This document shows positions 15,101-19,453 of a DNA stretch of 19,453 bases, in pieces. Made by a program: the position numbers and the translations under genes. The notes below the pieces were generated by a model. That model did not search any database and was not told the origin of the DNA. It was given only the letters and a program-made list of their open reading frames with translations. Source of the DNA: Paracoccaceae bacterium. Lineage in GTDB: Bacteria > Pseudomonadota > Alphaproteobacteria > Rhodobacterales > Rhodobacteraceae. How positions within the stretch are numbered: position 1 is the first letter of the stretch; every line of letters starts with the position of its first letter. The stretch lies in the NCBI GenBank assembly GCA_023254015.1, contig JALQYS010000565.1, positions 1-19,453 on the forward strand, written 5' to 3'.

Positions 15101-15609
15101 TATGGATCGACAGCACGCCCGGCCTTGGCACGACCGTGACCATCGCCTGGCCCAGCACGGCCCCCGGCGCCTTGGCCGGGGCCGGGCAGGCCCGCCCTGA
15201 TGCCACCCCTCTTGCCAGCCTCGCGGGGCATCGCATTCTGGTGGTGGATGACATGCCGGACGTGGCTGATGTGCTGTCCGAAATGCTGGAAACCGCCGAG
15301 GCGGTCACCATTGCGGTCTCCGACCCGGACGAGGCACTGGAGTTGATGAGGGAAAACCCCGGACTGTGGTCGGCCCTTGTGACCGATCAGGACATGCCGG
15401 GCCTGCGGGGCAGCGATCTGGCCCGCGCCGCCCGCGCCTGCGTCCCGCCGATCCCGACGATTCTGGTGACTGCGCTGCGGGAACAGGTCGGCACGGAGTC
15501 CGGCTTGTTCGATCAGATCCTCGCCAAGCCGATCACCAGGGAACTGCTGGTGGCGGCGGTCGGTCAGGCGATCAGCGGCCCCGGGCCGTGTGTCACTGCG
15601 GGGCACTAA
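12193..15609 (+). CDS. Hybrid histidine kinase, GAF-GAF-PAS-PAS-PAS-HisKA-HATPase-REC
   Basis: This 1138-residue cytosolic multi-sensor kinase has no membrane helices. A GAF-like domain at about 20-175 is followed by a second, clearer GAF at about 195-375 (SDRTYVFRLRNGN and GIRSLLAVPMLRDGEITGFVGY). Three PAS domains follow: about 385-495 (weak), 507-618 (ITDAAQRIEWVNPAFERRTG) and 628-738 (ITDADGHYLYMNAAHRSMFG). The HisKA H-box is LAGGVAHDLNNL with His769, then the N-box around Asn876 (NLALNACQAG), DTGNGID, and FTTKGAEGTGLGLPIV. A C-terminal receiver holds Asp1019-Asp1020 (VVDDMPD), Asp1065 (VTDQDMPG) and a Lys in LAKPITREL. The AHDLNN form of the H-box is common in soluble PAS hybrid kinases. 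GAGG lies seven bases before ATG 12193. It probably exchanges phosphate with the upstream LuxR-type regulator. No heme or flavin ligand motif is evident by eye. Confidence 0.93.
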   Translation: MDKTQHLHHSDDPAGNPDLQLEEALAAVLDMVLGAKDLDAGILEALARCRAATGADDWALIGQAGAESAAVLASSDPTLVAAVWPQQKIPFAAGPRITEQADPADLAEPAGLLRAYRAFLTVPVEVPFQPAMAIALMSRGPGAFGAPHLAFLRRVGGLLGQALANRQLTRRTAALATVLNPVASPPPPQSRFLDTSFEALQHSFGRVARWQGQIVDITNELLGAHPAETDAAINRALERMGQLAESDRTYVFRLRNGNRLDNTHEWVAPGIEPMIAHLQDMPTDLLDDWRGRFLAGQAVQIDDVDALPEDSVVRGELQSQGIRSLLAVPMLRDGEITGFVGYDAVRALRHYLPLEIQLLQSVCNAIRAVRERVEAEIAAEQARQSLQATLLAVPELVLVLDHEGRFTGQFAGSGQAAIHTDAELIGRKPAEVFSSKAADLTERLMRFVDKGGPSGLSELNLEINGQQRTFLASAAPQIMGGKPVGYVIALRDITHRLKERRQLQRLGKIAELTSNLVVITDAAQRIEWVNPAFERRTGWTLDEVRGKRPESFLAFEKTNRLELSRIGKLLRAGQPARAELLNRSRSGEEYWISKDIQPLLDASGGIEGFVAVQTDITDLKTSHLRALQDRAQAMDASSDGIAITDADGHYLYMNAAHRSMFGIGLTEDVQSLHWQSLYTQAQVATILTKVWPQLETIGTWRGDLYGRHRDGHLVAQEVSLTRREQGLLCITRDISQRLQLEADRSRLREELQSAQGRETVAQLAGGVAHDLNNLVAVVAGSATLLQEFCPDNPDMKAGLQRILRATETATDLVAGLSRLGRPHRQRDSHDLRKVLMEAIDLLGSQRIRAHHVTASLPPDPCPVWANVTQLLQVAVNLALNACQAGPGESNDVTLTALPQGTPPPEGAPEVGKLAKGASFQLFRIADTGNGIDASARRRLFDRYFTTKGAEGTGLGLPIVAGILRDNDAALWIDSTPGLGTTVTIAWPSTAPGALAGAGQARPDATPLASLAGHRILVVDDMPDVADVLSEMLETAEAVTIAVSDPDEALELMRENPGLWSALVTDQDMPGLRGSDLARAARACVPPIPTILVTALREQVGTESGLFDQILAKPITRELLVAAVGQAISGPGPCVTAGH

Positions 15610-15628
15610 GGATGGACTTTCCATCTTA
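15607..15628 (+). terminator. bulged hairpin overlapping the kinase stop codon
   Basis: TAAG-GATGG (15607-15615) pairs with CCATC-TTA (15621-15628) with one bulged G and the loop acttt. The structure includes the TAA stop codon of the kinase gene. No T-run follows. It may separate the kinase transcript from the microprotein operon. Confidence 0.3.
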
Positions 15629-15677
15629 AGAGCGTCGGGTTTATCCTAAGCGCGCGGGCATCCTCGGGGGCATCTGG

Positions 15678-15696
15678 TATACTCGGTTTAACGAGT
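15678..15696 (+). promoter_or_regulatory. -10-like TATACT overlapping an inverted repeat
   Basis: TATACT (15678-15683) lies 32 bases before the microprotein start, and ACTCG-gtttaa-CGAGT (15681-15696) overlaps its end. No convincing -35 hexamer is at the right distance (about 15655-15660 reads cgggca), so use of an alternative sigma factor or an activator is possible. It is weak evidence for a promoter with an overlapping operator. Confidence 0.3.
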
Positions 15697-15715
15697 TTGC
15701 CTTCCCGAGGCCCAG

Positions 15716-15907
15716 ATGCTTTCCACTGCCCGTACCCCCGAAGTTTCGTCGTCCCTGTCGCAAGCGTTTCATGGCGGGCAGGCGCCGCTGGCCGGCCCTG
15801 ATACCGCGCGGCGTGGCTTGCCGTCCGGCTGGTGGCTTCTACCCTCCATCCTGGGTGGCGCGCTGATCTGGGGCTATGCGATCGTCTCGCTGGTCGGGTG
15901 GCTGTGA
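15716..15907 (+). CDS. Small single-helix membrane protein (63 residues)
   Basis: This microprotein has a Ser/Ala/Pro-rich N-terminus of about 37 residues and one C-terminal membrane helix at about 40-62 (WWLLPSILGGALIWGYAIVS). It resembles tail-anchored or small regulatory membrane proteins, but I recognise no family. GAGG at 15707-15710, five bases before ATG 15716, strongly supports translation, and the stop overlaps the next start by one base (TGATG), which shows it is the first gene of an operon with the two receiver-like proteins. It may bring those proteins to the membrane. The amino-acid composition of the helix, with Trp at both ends, is that of a real transmembrane segment. Confidence 0.7.
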   Translation: MLSTARTPEVSSSLSQAFHGGQAPLAGPDTARRGLPSGWWLLPSILGGALIWGYAIVSLVGWL

Positions 15908-16299
15908 TGAATGCCCCGCTGCGTGGTCGCCATGCTGCGGCGGGTCTGGTTCAGGATCTGGACGGGCGTCCGGTCGTGCTGTTGGAACATGACACCCAGT
16001 GGGCGCGCACGCTGCGCCAGACCCTGATGTCCTGGGGTGTCGAGGTGTTTCTGGGGGCCGAGGGCATCGCCGCCGATGAGGCCCCGCTGATCCTGATGTC
16101 GGAACATGCCTTTGCCTCGCATGTCTTTCGGGATCGTCTGCGCCGCGCACGCCATCTGTTGCCCGAGGCTGATCTTCTGGTCGTTACCGAGGCCGGGGCG
16201 CCGATCGACGGCCTTCCCGATTGCCTTCTGTCGCATGGCGATCTTGCCGATTGCCTGCGCGGCTTGGGGGTCAGCTTCTTTTGCGAGGTGCATGCCTGA
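15907..16299 (+). CDS. Degenerate receiver-like protein 1
   Basis: This 130-residue protein appears to have a CheY-like alternating strand-helix pattern: RPVVLLEHDTQWARTLRQTL (beta 1-alpha 1, where receivers have an acidic pair), SWGVEVFLG, then APLILMSEHAF, where the phosphoacceptor aspartate is expected but Ser is found. ADLLVVTEAG follows at the beta 4 position with Thr. The match is by pattern only, so it is a pseudo-receiver candidate, not a proven one. If correct, it cannot be phosphorylated in the usual way and would work through protein contacts. ATG 15907 is chosen because it overlaps the microprotein stop (TGATG); an in-frame upstream ATG at 15832 lies deep within the microprotein gene. 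Its own stop overlaps the next start in the same TGATG manner. Confidence 0.65.
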   Translation: MNAPLRGRHAAAGLVQDLDGRPVVLLEHDTQWARTLRQTLMSWGVEVFLGAEGIAADEAPLILMSEHAFASHVFRDRLRRARHLLPEADLLVVTEAGAPIDGLPDCLLSHGDLADCLRGLGVSFFCEVHA

Positions 16300-16868
16300 T
16301 GTCGATGCAAGGGGTCTCGCTTTTCGAACATGCCACGCGCTGGGGGCGATCAAGCTTGCCGCTGATCCCCAAGATCTGGGTCCAGCCGCGCCCCCCCGCC
16401 CTGAAGCCCCTCGAAGATCGTTTGTGGAGCGATACGGAAGTCAAGATGACCTCACCTTTGTCCTCAAGGCGCGTTTTGCTTCTGGGCCCGGTCGGGCCCC
16501 GTCGCGCCGCCGTGCGGGACATGCTGCAAGAGATTGGCGTGCGGATGACCGCGATGGTCGGCAGTGCGCGCCATCTTGCCACGGTGGTCGAACTTGCCGC
16601 GTCCTTCGATTGCGTCATGATCGATTTCGACGCCTTTGACGATGTCGAGGATGGGGTGGATGCGCTTCTGGACTTTCGCCGGAAATGCCCCGGCATCGCG
16701 GTGGTGCTCTTGTCCTCTTCGGTCGGGGGGGATGACCTGAGCAGCGAGCGCGCTGCCATCACCGACGCCACTGTGCGGTTGCCGGCGACCGGCGATCGTC
16801 TCAGCCGGGCCCTGTCTTGCGCGCTGGAAAACCACGCCTCCGCCCTTGAGCTCGCGCAAGACCGCTGA
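16299..16868 (+). CDS. Degenerate receiver-like protein 2
   Basis: The 189-residue product has an N-terminal extension of about 55 residues with a proline-rich run (LPLIPKIWVQPRPPALKPLE) and then a receiver-like domain at about 57-180: RRVLLLGPVGPRRAAVRDML lacks the acidic pair, DCVMIDFDAFDD keeps an aspartate at the phosphoacceptor position, and IAVVLLSSSVGG keeps the hydroxyl residue after beta 4; no clear switch lysine follows. Without the acidic pair, metal binding and phosphorylation are unlikely. The start at 16299 is coupled to the upstream stop (TGATG). A second in-frame ATG at 16446 has a good GGAAG site five bases upstream, so a shorter 140-residue receiver-only form may also be made. 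It is the last gene of the cassette; a terminator-like region follows. Confidence 0.65.
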   Translation: MSMQGVSLFEHATRWGRSSLPLIPKIWVQPRPPALKPLEDRLWSDTEVKMTSPLSSRRVLLLGPVGPRRAAVRDMLQEIGVRMTAMVGSARHLATVVELAASFDCVMIDFDAFDDVEDGVDALLDFRRKCPGIAVVLLSSSVGGDDLSSERAAITDATVRLPATGDRLSRALSCALENHASALELAQDR

Positions 16869-16944
16869 GCATTGGCATGAGGCTCGTCAGGCCTTGACGC
16901 CGCAGTTCAGCCCCCGATCTTTTGTCACGCTGGCCTGACATGAC

Positions 16945-16969
16945 CCTTGATCCACGTGTTGGATCAAGG
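16945..16969 (+). promoter_or_regulatory. perfect 10-bp inverted repeat upstream of the RTX gene
   Basis: CCTTGATCCA (16945-16954) and TGGATCAAGG (16960-16969) form a perfect 10-bp repeat around cgtgt. Directly after, GGCAGG (16968-16973) can pair with CCTGCC (16981-16986), sharing two bases with the first repeat. The first repeat is a strong candidate for either an operator or the first stem of a structured leader. Confidence 0.5.
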
Positions 16970-16988
16970 CAGGATTGATGCCTGCCCC

Positions 16989-17013
16989 CCCGATTTCGGG
17001 CGCCTTTATTTTT
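16989..17013 (+). terminator. intrinsic terminator-like hairpin with T-run
   Basis: CCCGA-tt-TCGGG (16989-17000; in practice CCCG/CGGG with loop attt) is followed within four bases by tttattttt (17005-17013). It could end the pseudo-receiver operon (stop at 16868) or act as an attenuator for the RTX gene, which starts 65 bases later. Confidence 0.5.
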
Positions 17014-17067
17014 GCACCCATTCCTTGTTCCCGCCGTTGAACCGCCAGCCTTTTCAGCATGAAAAAT

Positions 17068-17071
17068 GGAG
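17068..17071 (+). promoter_or_regulatory. Shine-Dalgarno deciding the RTX start
   Basis: GGAG lies six bases before ATG 17078. The in-frame ATG at 17066 has no such site and itself contributes bases to this one, so 17078 is the better start. A small AT hairpin, TTTTCA-gca-TGAAAA (17051-17065), sits just before the site. Confidence 0.6.
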
Positions 17072-17077
17072 ATTTCC

Positions 17078-19141
17078 ATGTCCGCCTTTGCCCTGCACGG
17101 CGCTGCCGCAACCATTTCCAACCTGCATGACATCGTGGCCACCGACAGCGGGGGCCTTGTGGCGCTGGTCGAGGTGACGATCAAAACCGAGATCCCCGGC
17201 ATCGGAACCGCGACGCGCCATGAGTTGGTCCTGTCGCTTTTCGGGGCGGAAAGCGATGGCAACCTGTTGCGCATCGGGTCTGAATTCGCGCCCGCCGACA
17301 TCTTGCCCACCGCGCGCTCTGACGGATCCGACCTGGTGTTCCTGCACGCCTTGAAAGGGGGCGGCTTTGCCGCCTATGGCACCGATGAGTCTGTGGATGG
17401 CCTCGGGGGCGAAGTTCTGGTGCGCCAATACGACAGCGAGGGCGTGCTGGTCGGCTCTGTCGATCATGTTCTGGACAGTCTGCCCCTGCGCTTGCCTTTT
17501 GACTTCGGATCGGGTGCACAGGAATTCACGGGTTGGGTCGATTCGATGCGGGCCGAGATCGTCCTTCTTGATCCGGTAACCGGAGACTTTCAGGAGGCGC
17601 GGGCCGTGGATGATCCGGCGGCGACGGTGGATCGGATCGGATTCGATGCCGGCCATGTTCTGGACAGCTTCCGCCTTTCGCCCGGTACGGCGCAGACGAC
17701 ACTGGCCCTGACCGAAAATGCGCCCGATGCGGTCTATCCGGTCGATGTGCCGGCCGATGCCTTTCTGGTCAAGGAACGCAGCTTTGGGGCGGGCAATGTG
17801 CTGGTCACCTTTGCCGAGGGCAATGCGGCCGATATCTCTTCGATCCTGCATTTCACCCTGTCGCGGCCCAATACAGACGCCCCGTTCCGCACGATCACGC
17901 TGCACAAACCCGGCAACATCTCCAATGCGGTGATGACCGAGGTCGAGGGGGTCGGCTTTGCGGTGATGGTCAGCCATGTGGCGCTTGGCAGCAGTTCGGC
18001 GGCGGCGCAGGCGGTGGAGCTCTATCTGTTCGACTATGAAGGCGACCAGATCGTCCGGCGCAACCTGCCCGAAGCCGTCGGGGCGACGCTGTTTTCCACC
18101 CAAAGCATGCGCTTGCTGACGCTGGAGGATCACGACAGCGGCGGGGCGCTGCGGCTGTTGCCGGTTTGGCTGGATGATCGCCGGGACGCGGGGCAAGAGC
18201 AATGGATGGCCGAGGTGCAGTCCTTCACCCCCGCCTTGCGCAACGTGGGAACTTCGGTTGCCGATCTCATGCGCGGGTTTTCCCGGGATGACACGCTGTC
18301 GGGCGCGGAAGGGGCCGACCGGATCGAGGGCGCGGCGGGCAATGACCGGCTGAATGGCGATGCGGGCGCCGACCGTCTGGCAGGGGGGCTGGGGGCCGAC
18401 CTTTTGCGGGGCGGCACCGGTGGCGATACGCTGGCGGGCGGCGACGGGGCCGATACCCTGATCGGCGGCGACGGGCAGGATGTTCTTGATGCGGGCGGCG
18501 GCAATGACCGGCTGGATGGCGGCGATGGCGATGGCACGCTGCGCGGCGGTGCCGGGGCCGATACGTTGATCGGGGGGGATGACAACGATCTTCTTCAGGG
18601 CGGGCTGGGCGCCGATTCCCTGAACGGCGGTCTGGGGCTGGACCGGCTGGATGGGGGTGACGGGGGCGACCGGTTGAATGGCAGTCTGGGGGATGACACG
18701 CTGGCCGGGCGGGCCGGAAACGACAGGCTGAACGGCTCTCTCGGTAACGATAACCTATTGGGCGGGGCGGGGGCCGATACCCTGATCGGCGGCAGTGGCG
18801 TTGACCGGCTCTCGGGCGAGGCGGGGGCAGACCGCTTTGTCTTTGGCGCGGTCGCGGAATCTGCACCGGGGGCCGTCGATGTGATCGAGGATTTCGATGC
18901 CGGCGAGGGGGACAGGATCGACCTGTCAGCCATCGACGCCAATAGCGACCGGCGGGGCAACAACACCTTCGACTTCATCCGGCGGGCCGAGTTCTCGGGT
19001 CAGGCGGGCGAGCTGCGCGAGGTCTTTCTGGCCGACGGCCAGCTTCGGCTGGAAGGCGATGTCGACGGGGACCGGGCCGCCGACTTTGCGCTGTTCGTTC
19101 TGGGAGAGAATACCCTGCTGACGGCGGACTTCCTGCTGTGA
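17078..19141 (+). CDS. RTX calcium-binding protein, likely type I secretion substrate
   Basis: This 687-residue protein has no N-terminal signal peptide. Residues 1 to about 400 form a beta-rich region that I cannot assign to a family; it has repeated hydrophobic strands of the kind seen in propeller-like folds (for example VSHVALGSSSAAAQAVELYL). Residues 404-583 are 20 uninterrupted nonapeptide repeats of the form GGxGxDxLx, which bind calcium as a parallel beta roll. The next part (ADRFVFGAVAESAPGAVDVI, then EDFDAGEGDRIDLSAID) is the serralysin-type C-terminal domain typical of type I secretion substrates, ending with LLTADFLL. It should be exported through an ABC/HlyD/TolC channel and fold outside in calcium. 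No type I transporter genes are in the window. No protease zinc motif (HExxH) is seen. Roles such as adhesion or matrix binding are inference. Confidence 0.9.
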   Translation: MSAFALHGAAATISNLHDIVATDSGGLVALVEVTIKTEIPGIGTATRHELVLSLFGAESDGNLLRIGSEFAPADILPTARSDGSDLVFLHALKGGGFAAYGTDESVDGLGGEVLVRQYDSEGVLVGSVDHVLDSLPLRLPFDFGSGAQEFTGWVDSMRAEIVLLDPVTGDFQEARAVDDPAATVDRIGFDAGHVLDSFRLSPGTAQTTLALTENAPDAVYPVDVPADAFLVKERSFGAGNVLVTFAEGNAADISSILHFTLSRPNTDAPFRTITLHKPGNISNAVMTEVEGVGFAVMVSHVALGSSSAAAQAVELYLFDYEGDQIVRRNLPEAVGATLFSTQSMRLLTLEDHDSGGALRLLPVWLDDRRDAGQEQWMAEVQSFTPALRNVGTSVADLMRGFSRDDTLSGAEGADRIEGAAGNDRLNGDAGADRLAGGLGADLLRGGTGGDTLAGGDGADTLIGGDGQDVLDAGGGNDRLDGGDGDGTLRGGAGADTLIGGDDNDLLQGGLGADSLNGGLGLDRLDGGDGGDRLNGSLGDDTLAGRAGNDRLNGSLGNDNLLGGAGADTLIGGSGVDRLSGEAGADRFVFGAVAESAPGAVDVIEDFDAGEGDRIDLSAIDANSDRRGNNTFDFIRRAEFSGQAGELREVFLADGQLRLEGDVDGDRAADFALFVLGENTLLTADFLL
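18287..18826 (+). repeat. RTX nonapeptide tandem repeats (20 x 27 bases)
   Basis: Twenty consecutive in-frame 27-base units encode nine-residue repeats such as ADTLIGGDG, NDRLDGGDG and NDRLNGSLG, with no insertions. A partial unit, ADRFVFG, follows at 18827. One unit is off-consensus (DGTLRGGAG, with Gly replacing the second Asp position), and another (QDVLDAGGG) also departs. The units vary in sequence, so this is an old array. Confidence 0.93.
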
Positions 19142-19162
19142 GGGCATACGCCATATCGGCGC

Positions 19163-19186
19163 GACGGGCGCCACCTGACGCCCGTC
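19163..19186. terminator. perfect 8-bp hairpin between convergent genes
   Basis: GACGGGCG (19163-19170) and CGCCCGTC (19179-19186) pair perfectly around an 8-base loop (ccacctga). It lies in the 57-base gap between the RTX stop (19141) and the aminotransferase stop (19199). There is no T-run on either strand, but the position suits a bidirectional terminator. Confidence 0.5.
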
Positions 19187-19198
19187 ACCCCCAACCGC

Positions 19199-19453
19199 TC
19201 AAAGCGCCTGAAACCCCTTGTCCAGCGCCGACAGGATCACCGATGCGTCGTTCTCGGTGATGACCAGCGGCGGCGACAGGATGATGTTCGGGCCCGAAAC
19301 GCGCACCATCGCGCCCGCCTCATAGGCCACCTTCTGCACGCGGCCGGGCATCGCCTTGTCGGGGGCGGCCTTGGTCGCGCGGTCGCTGACCATCTCGATG
19401 GCCAGCATCAGGCCATGGCCGCCGCGCACGTCCCCGATGGCGCTGTATTTGTC
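19199..19453 (-). CDS. Class III PLP-dependent aminotransferase, C-terminal fragment
   Basis: These are the last 84 residues of an aminotransferase gene cut by the right edge; the visible chain starts DKYSAIGDVRGGHGLMLAIE. The motif (D/E)VRG-x-GLM-x-A-(I/V)-E is the hallmark of the small-domain region of fold type I, class III (omega/acetylornithine-like) aminotransferases. The later NIILSPPLVITENDASVILS matches the conserved (I/L)xxxPPLxIT segment. The PLP-binding lysine lies outside the window. Members move amino groups between amino donors and oxo acids; the substrate cannot be told from this end. Pro-Pro-Leu-Val-Ile-Thr is intact, with no sign of decay. It is convergent with the RTX gene and probably unrelated to the glucan or signalling loci. 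Confidence 0.88.
   Translation of the reverse strand, partial: DKYSAIGDVRGGHGLMLAIEMVSDRATKAAPDKAMPGRVQKVAYEAGAMVRVSGPNIILSPPLVITENDASVILSALDKGFQAL

Noticed and set aside
15832..15906. Upstream in-frame start for receiver-like protein 1
   Set aside because: It lies deep inside the microprotein gene, while ATG 15907 forms the TGATG coupling with the microprotein stop.
18287..18826. Tandem repeats considered as a CRISPR or satellite array
   Set aside because: The units are 27 bases, in frame and without spacers, and encode the RTX calcium-binding nonapeptide.
1..19453. tRNA, rRNA, insertion sequences, integrases or attachment sites
   Set aside because: I saw no cloverleaf-like sequence, rRNA segment, transposase, integrase or long terminal repeats anywhere in the window.

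Overview
The window looks like a chromosomal segment of an alphaproteobacterium, most likely of the order Rhodobacterales. It is uniformly GC-rich with strong G/C third-position bias. The gene families are typical of that group: an H-NOX-like gene coupled to a diguanylate cyclase, a BgsBA-type glucan synthase, LuxR-type regulators with GAF/PAS hybrid kinases, and an RTX secreted protein. I cannot name a genus. The first and last genes are cut by the window edges.

Layout. 1-2682: the 3' end of a GNAT acetyltransferase gene running into a UvrD/PcrA-type helicase gene whose N-terminus lacks an ATG. 2762-4380: a two-gene operon of an H-NOX-like sensor and a diguanylate cyclase, joined by an ATGA overlap. 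4417-9896: an exopolysaccharide locus with a Tat-exported family 8 glycoside hydrolase, a membrane dCache/HAMP sensor without an output domain, a processive family 2 glycosyltransferase (BgsA/BcsA-like) and an HlyD-like periplasmic partner (BgsB-like). The pairing of an HlyD-like protein with a BcsA-like synthase lacking a recognisable PilZ domain fits mixed-linkage beta-glucan synthesis better than cellulose. 10030-10602: a two-helix membrane protein of unknown function. 10603-11425: 823 bases without a convincing gene, with two AT-rich patches. 11426-16868: a signalling block with a LuxR-type response regulator, a large GAF/PAS hybrid histidine kinase, a one-helix microprotein and two degenerate receiver-like proteins in an overlapping operon. 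17078-19141: an RTX calcium-binding protein, probably exported by type I secretion. 19199-19453: the 3' end of a class III aminotransferase gene.

Working model (inference). The H-NOX-like protein controls the cyclase, which makes c-di-GMP. C-di-GMP activates the glucan synthase next door, the GH8 enzyme trims the polymer, and the dCache/HAMP protein senses the periplasm. The downstream kinase/response-regulator/pseudo-receiver block and the RTX protein would suit a surface-attachment or matrix programme, but no sequence here proves that link.

Most notable: (1) the H-NOX-like protein has proline where the heme-ligating histidine should be and has lost the YxSxR motif, so it is probably not a classical NO sensor although it sits in the classical H-NOX/cyclase arrangement; (2) the three-gene cassette of a membrane microprotein plus two degenerate receivers behind the hybrid kinase; (3) perfect inverted repeats in the leaders of the glucan synthase, LuxR-regulator and RTX genes.
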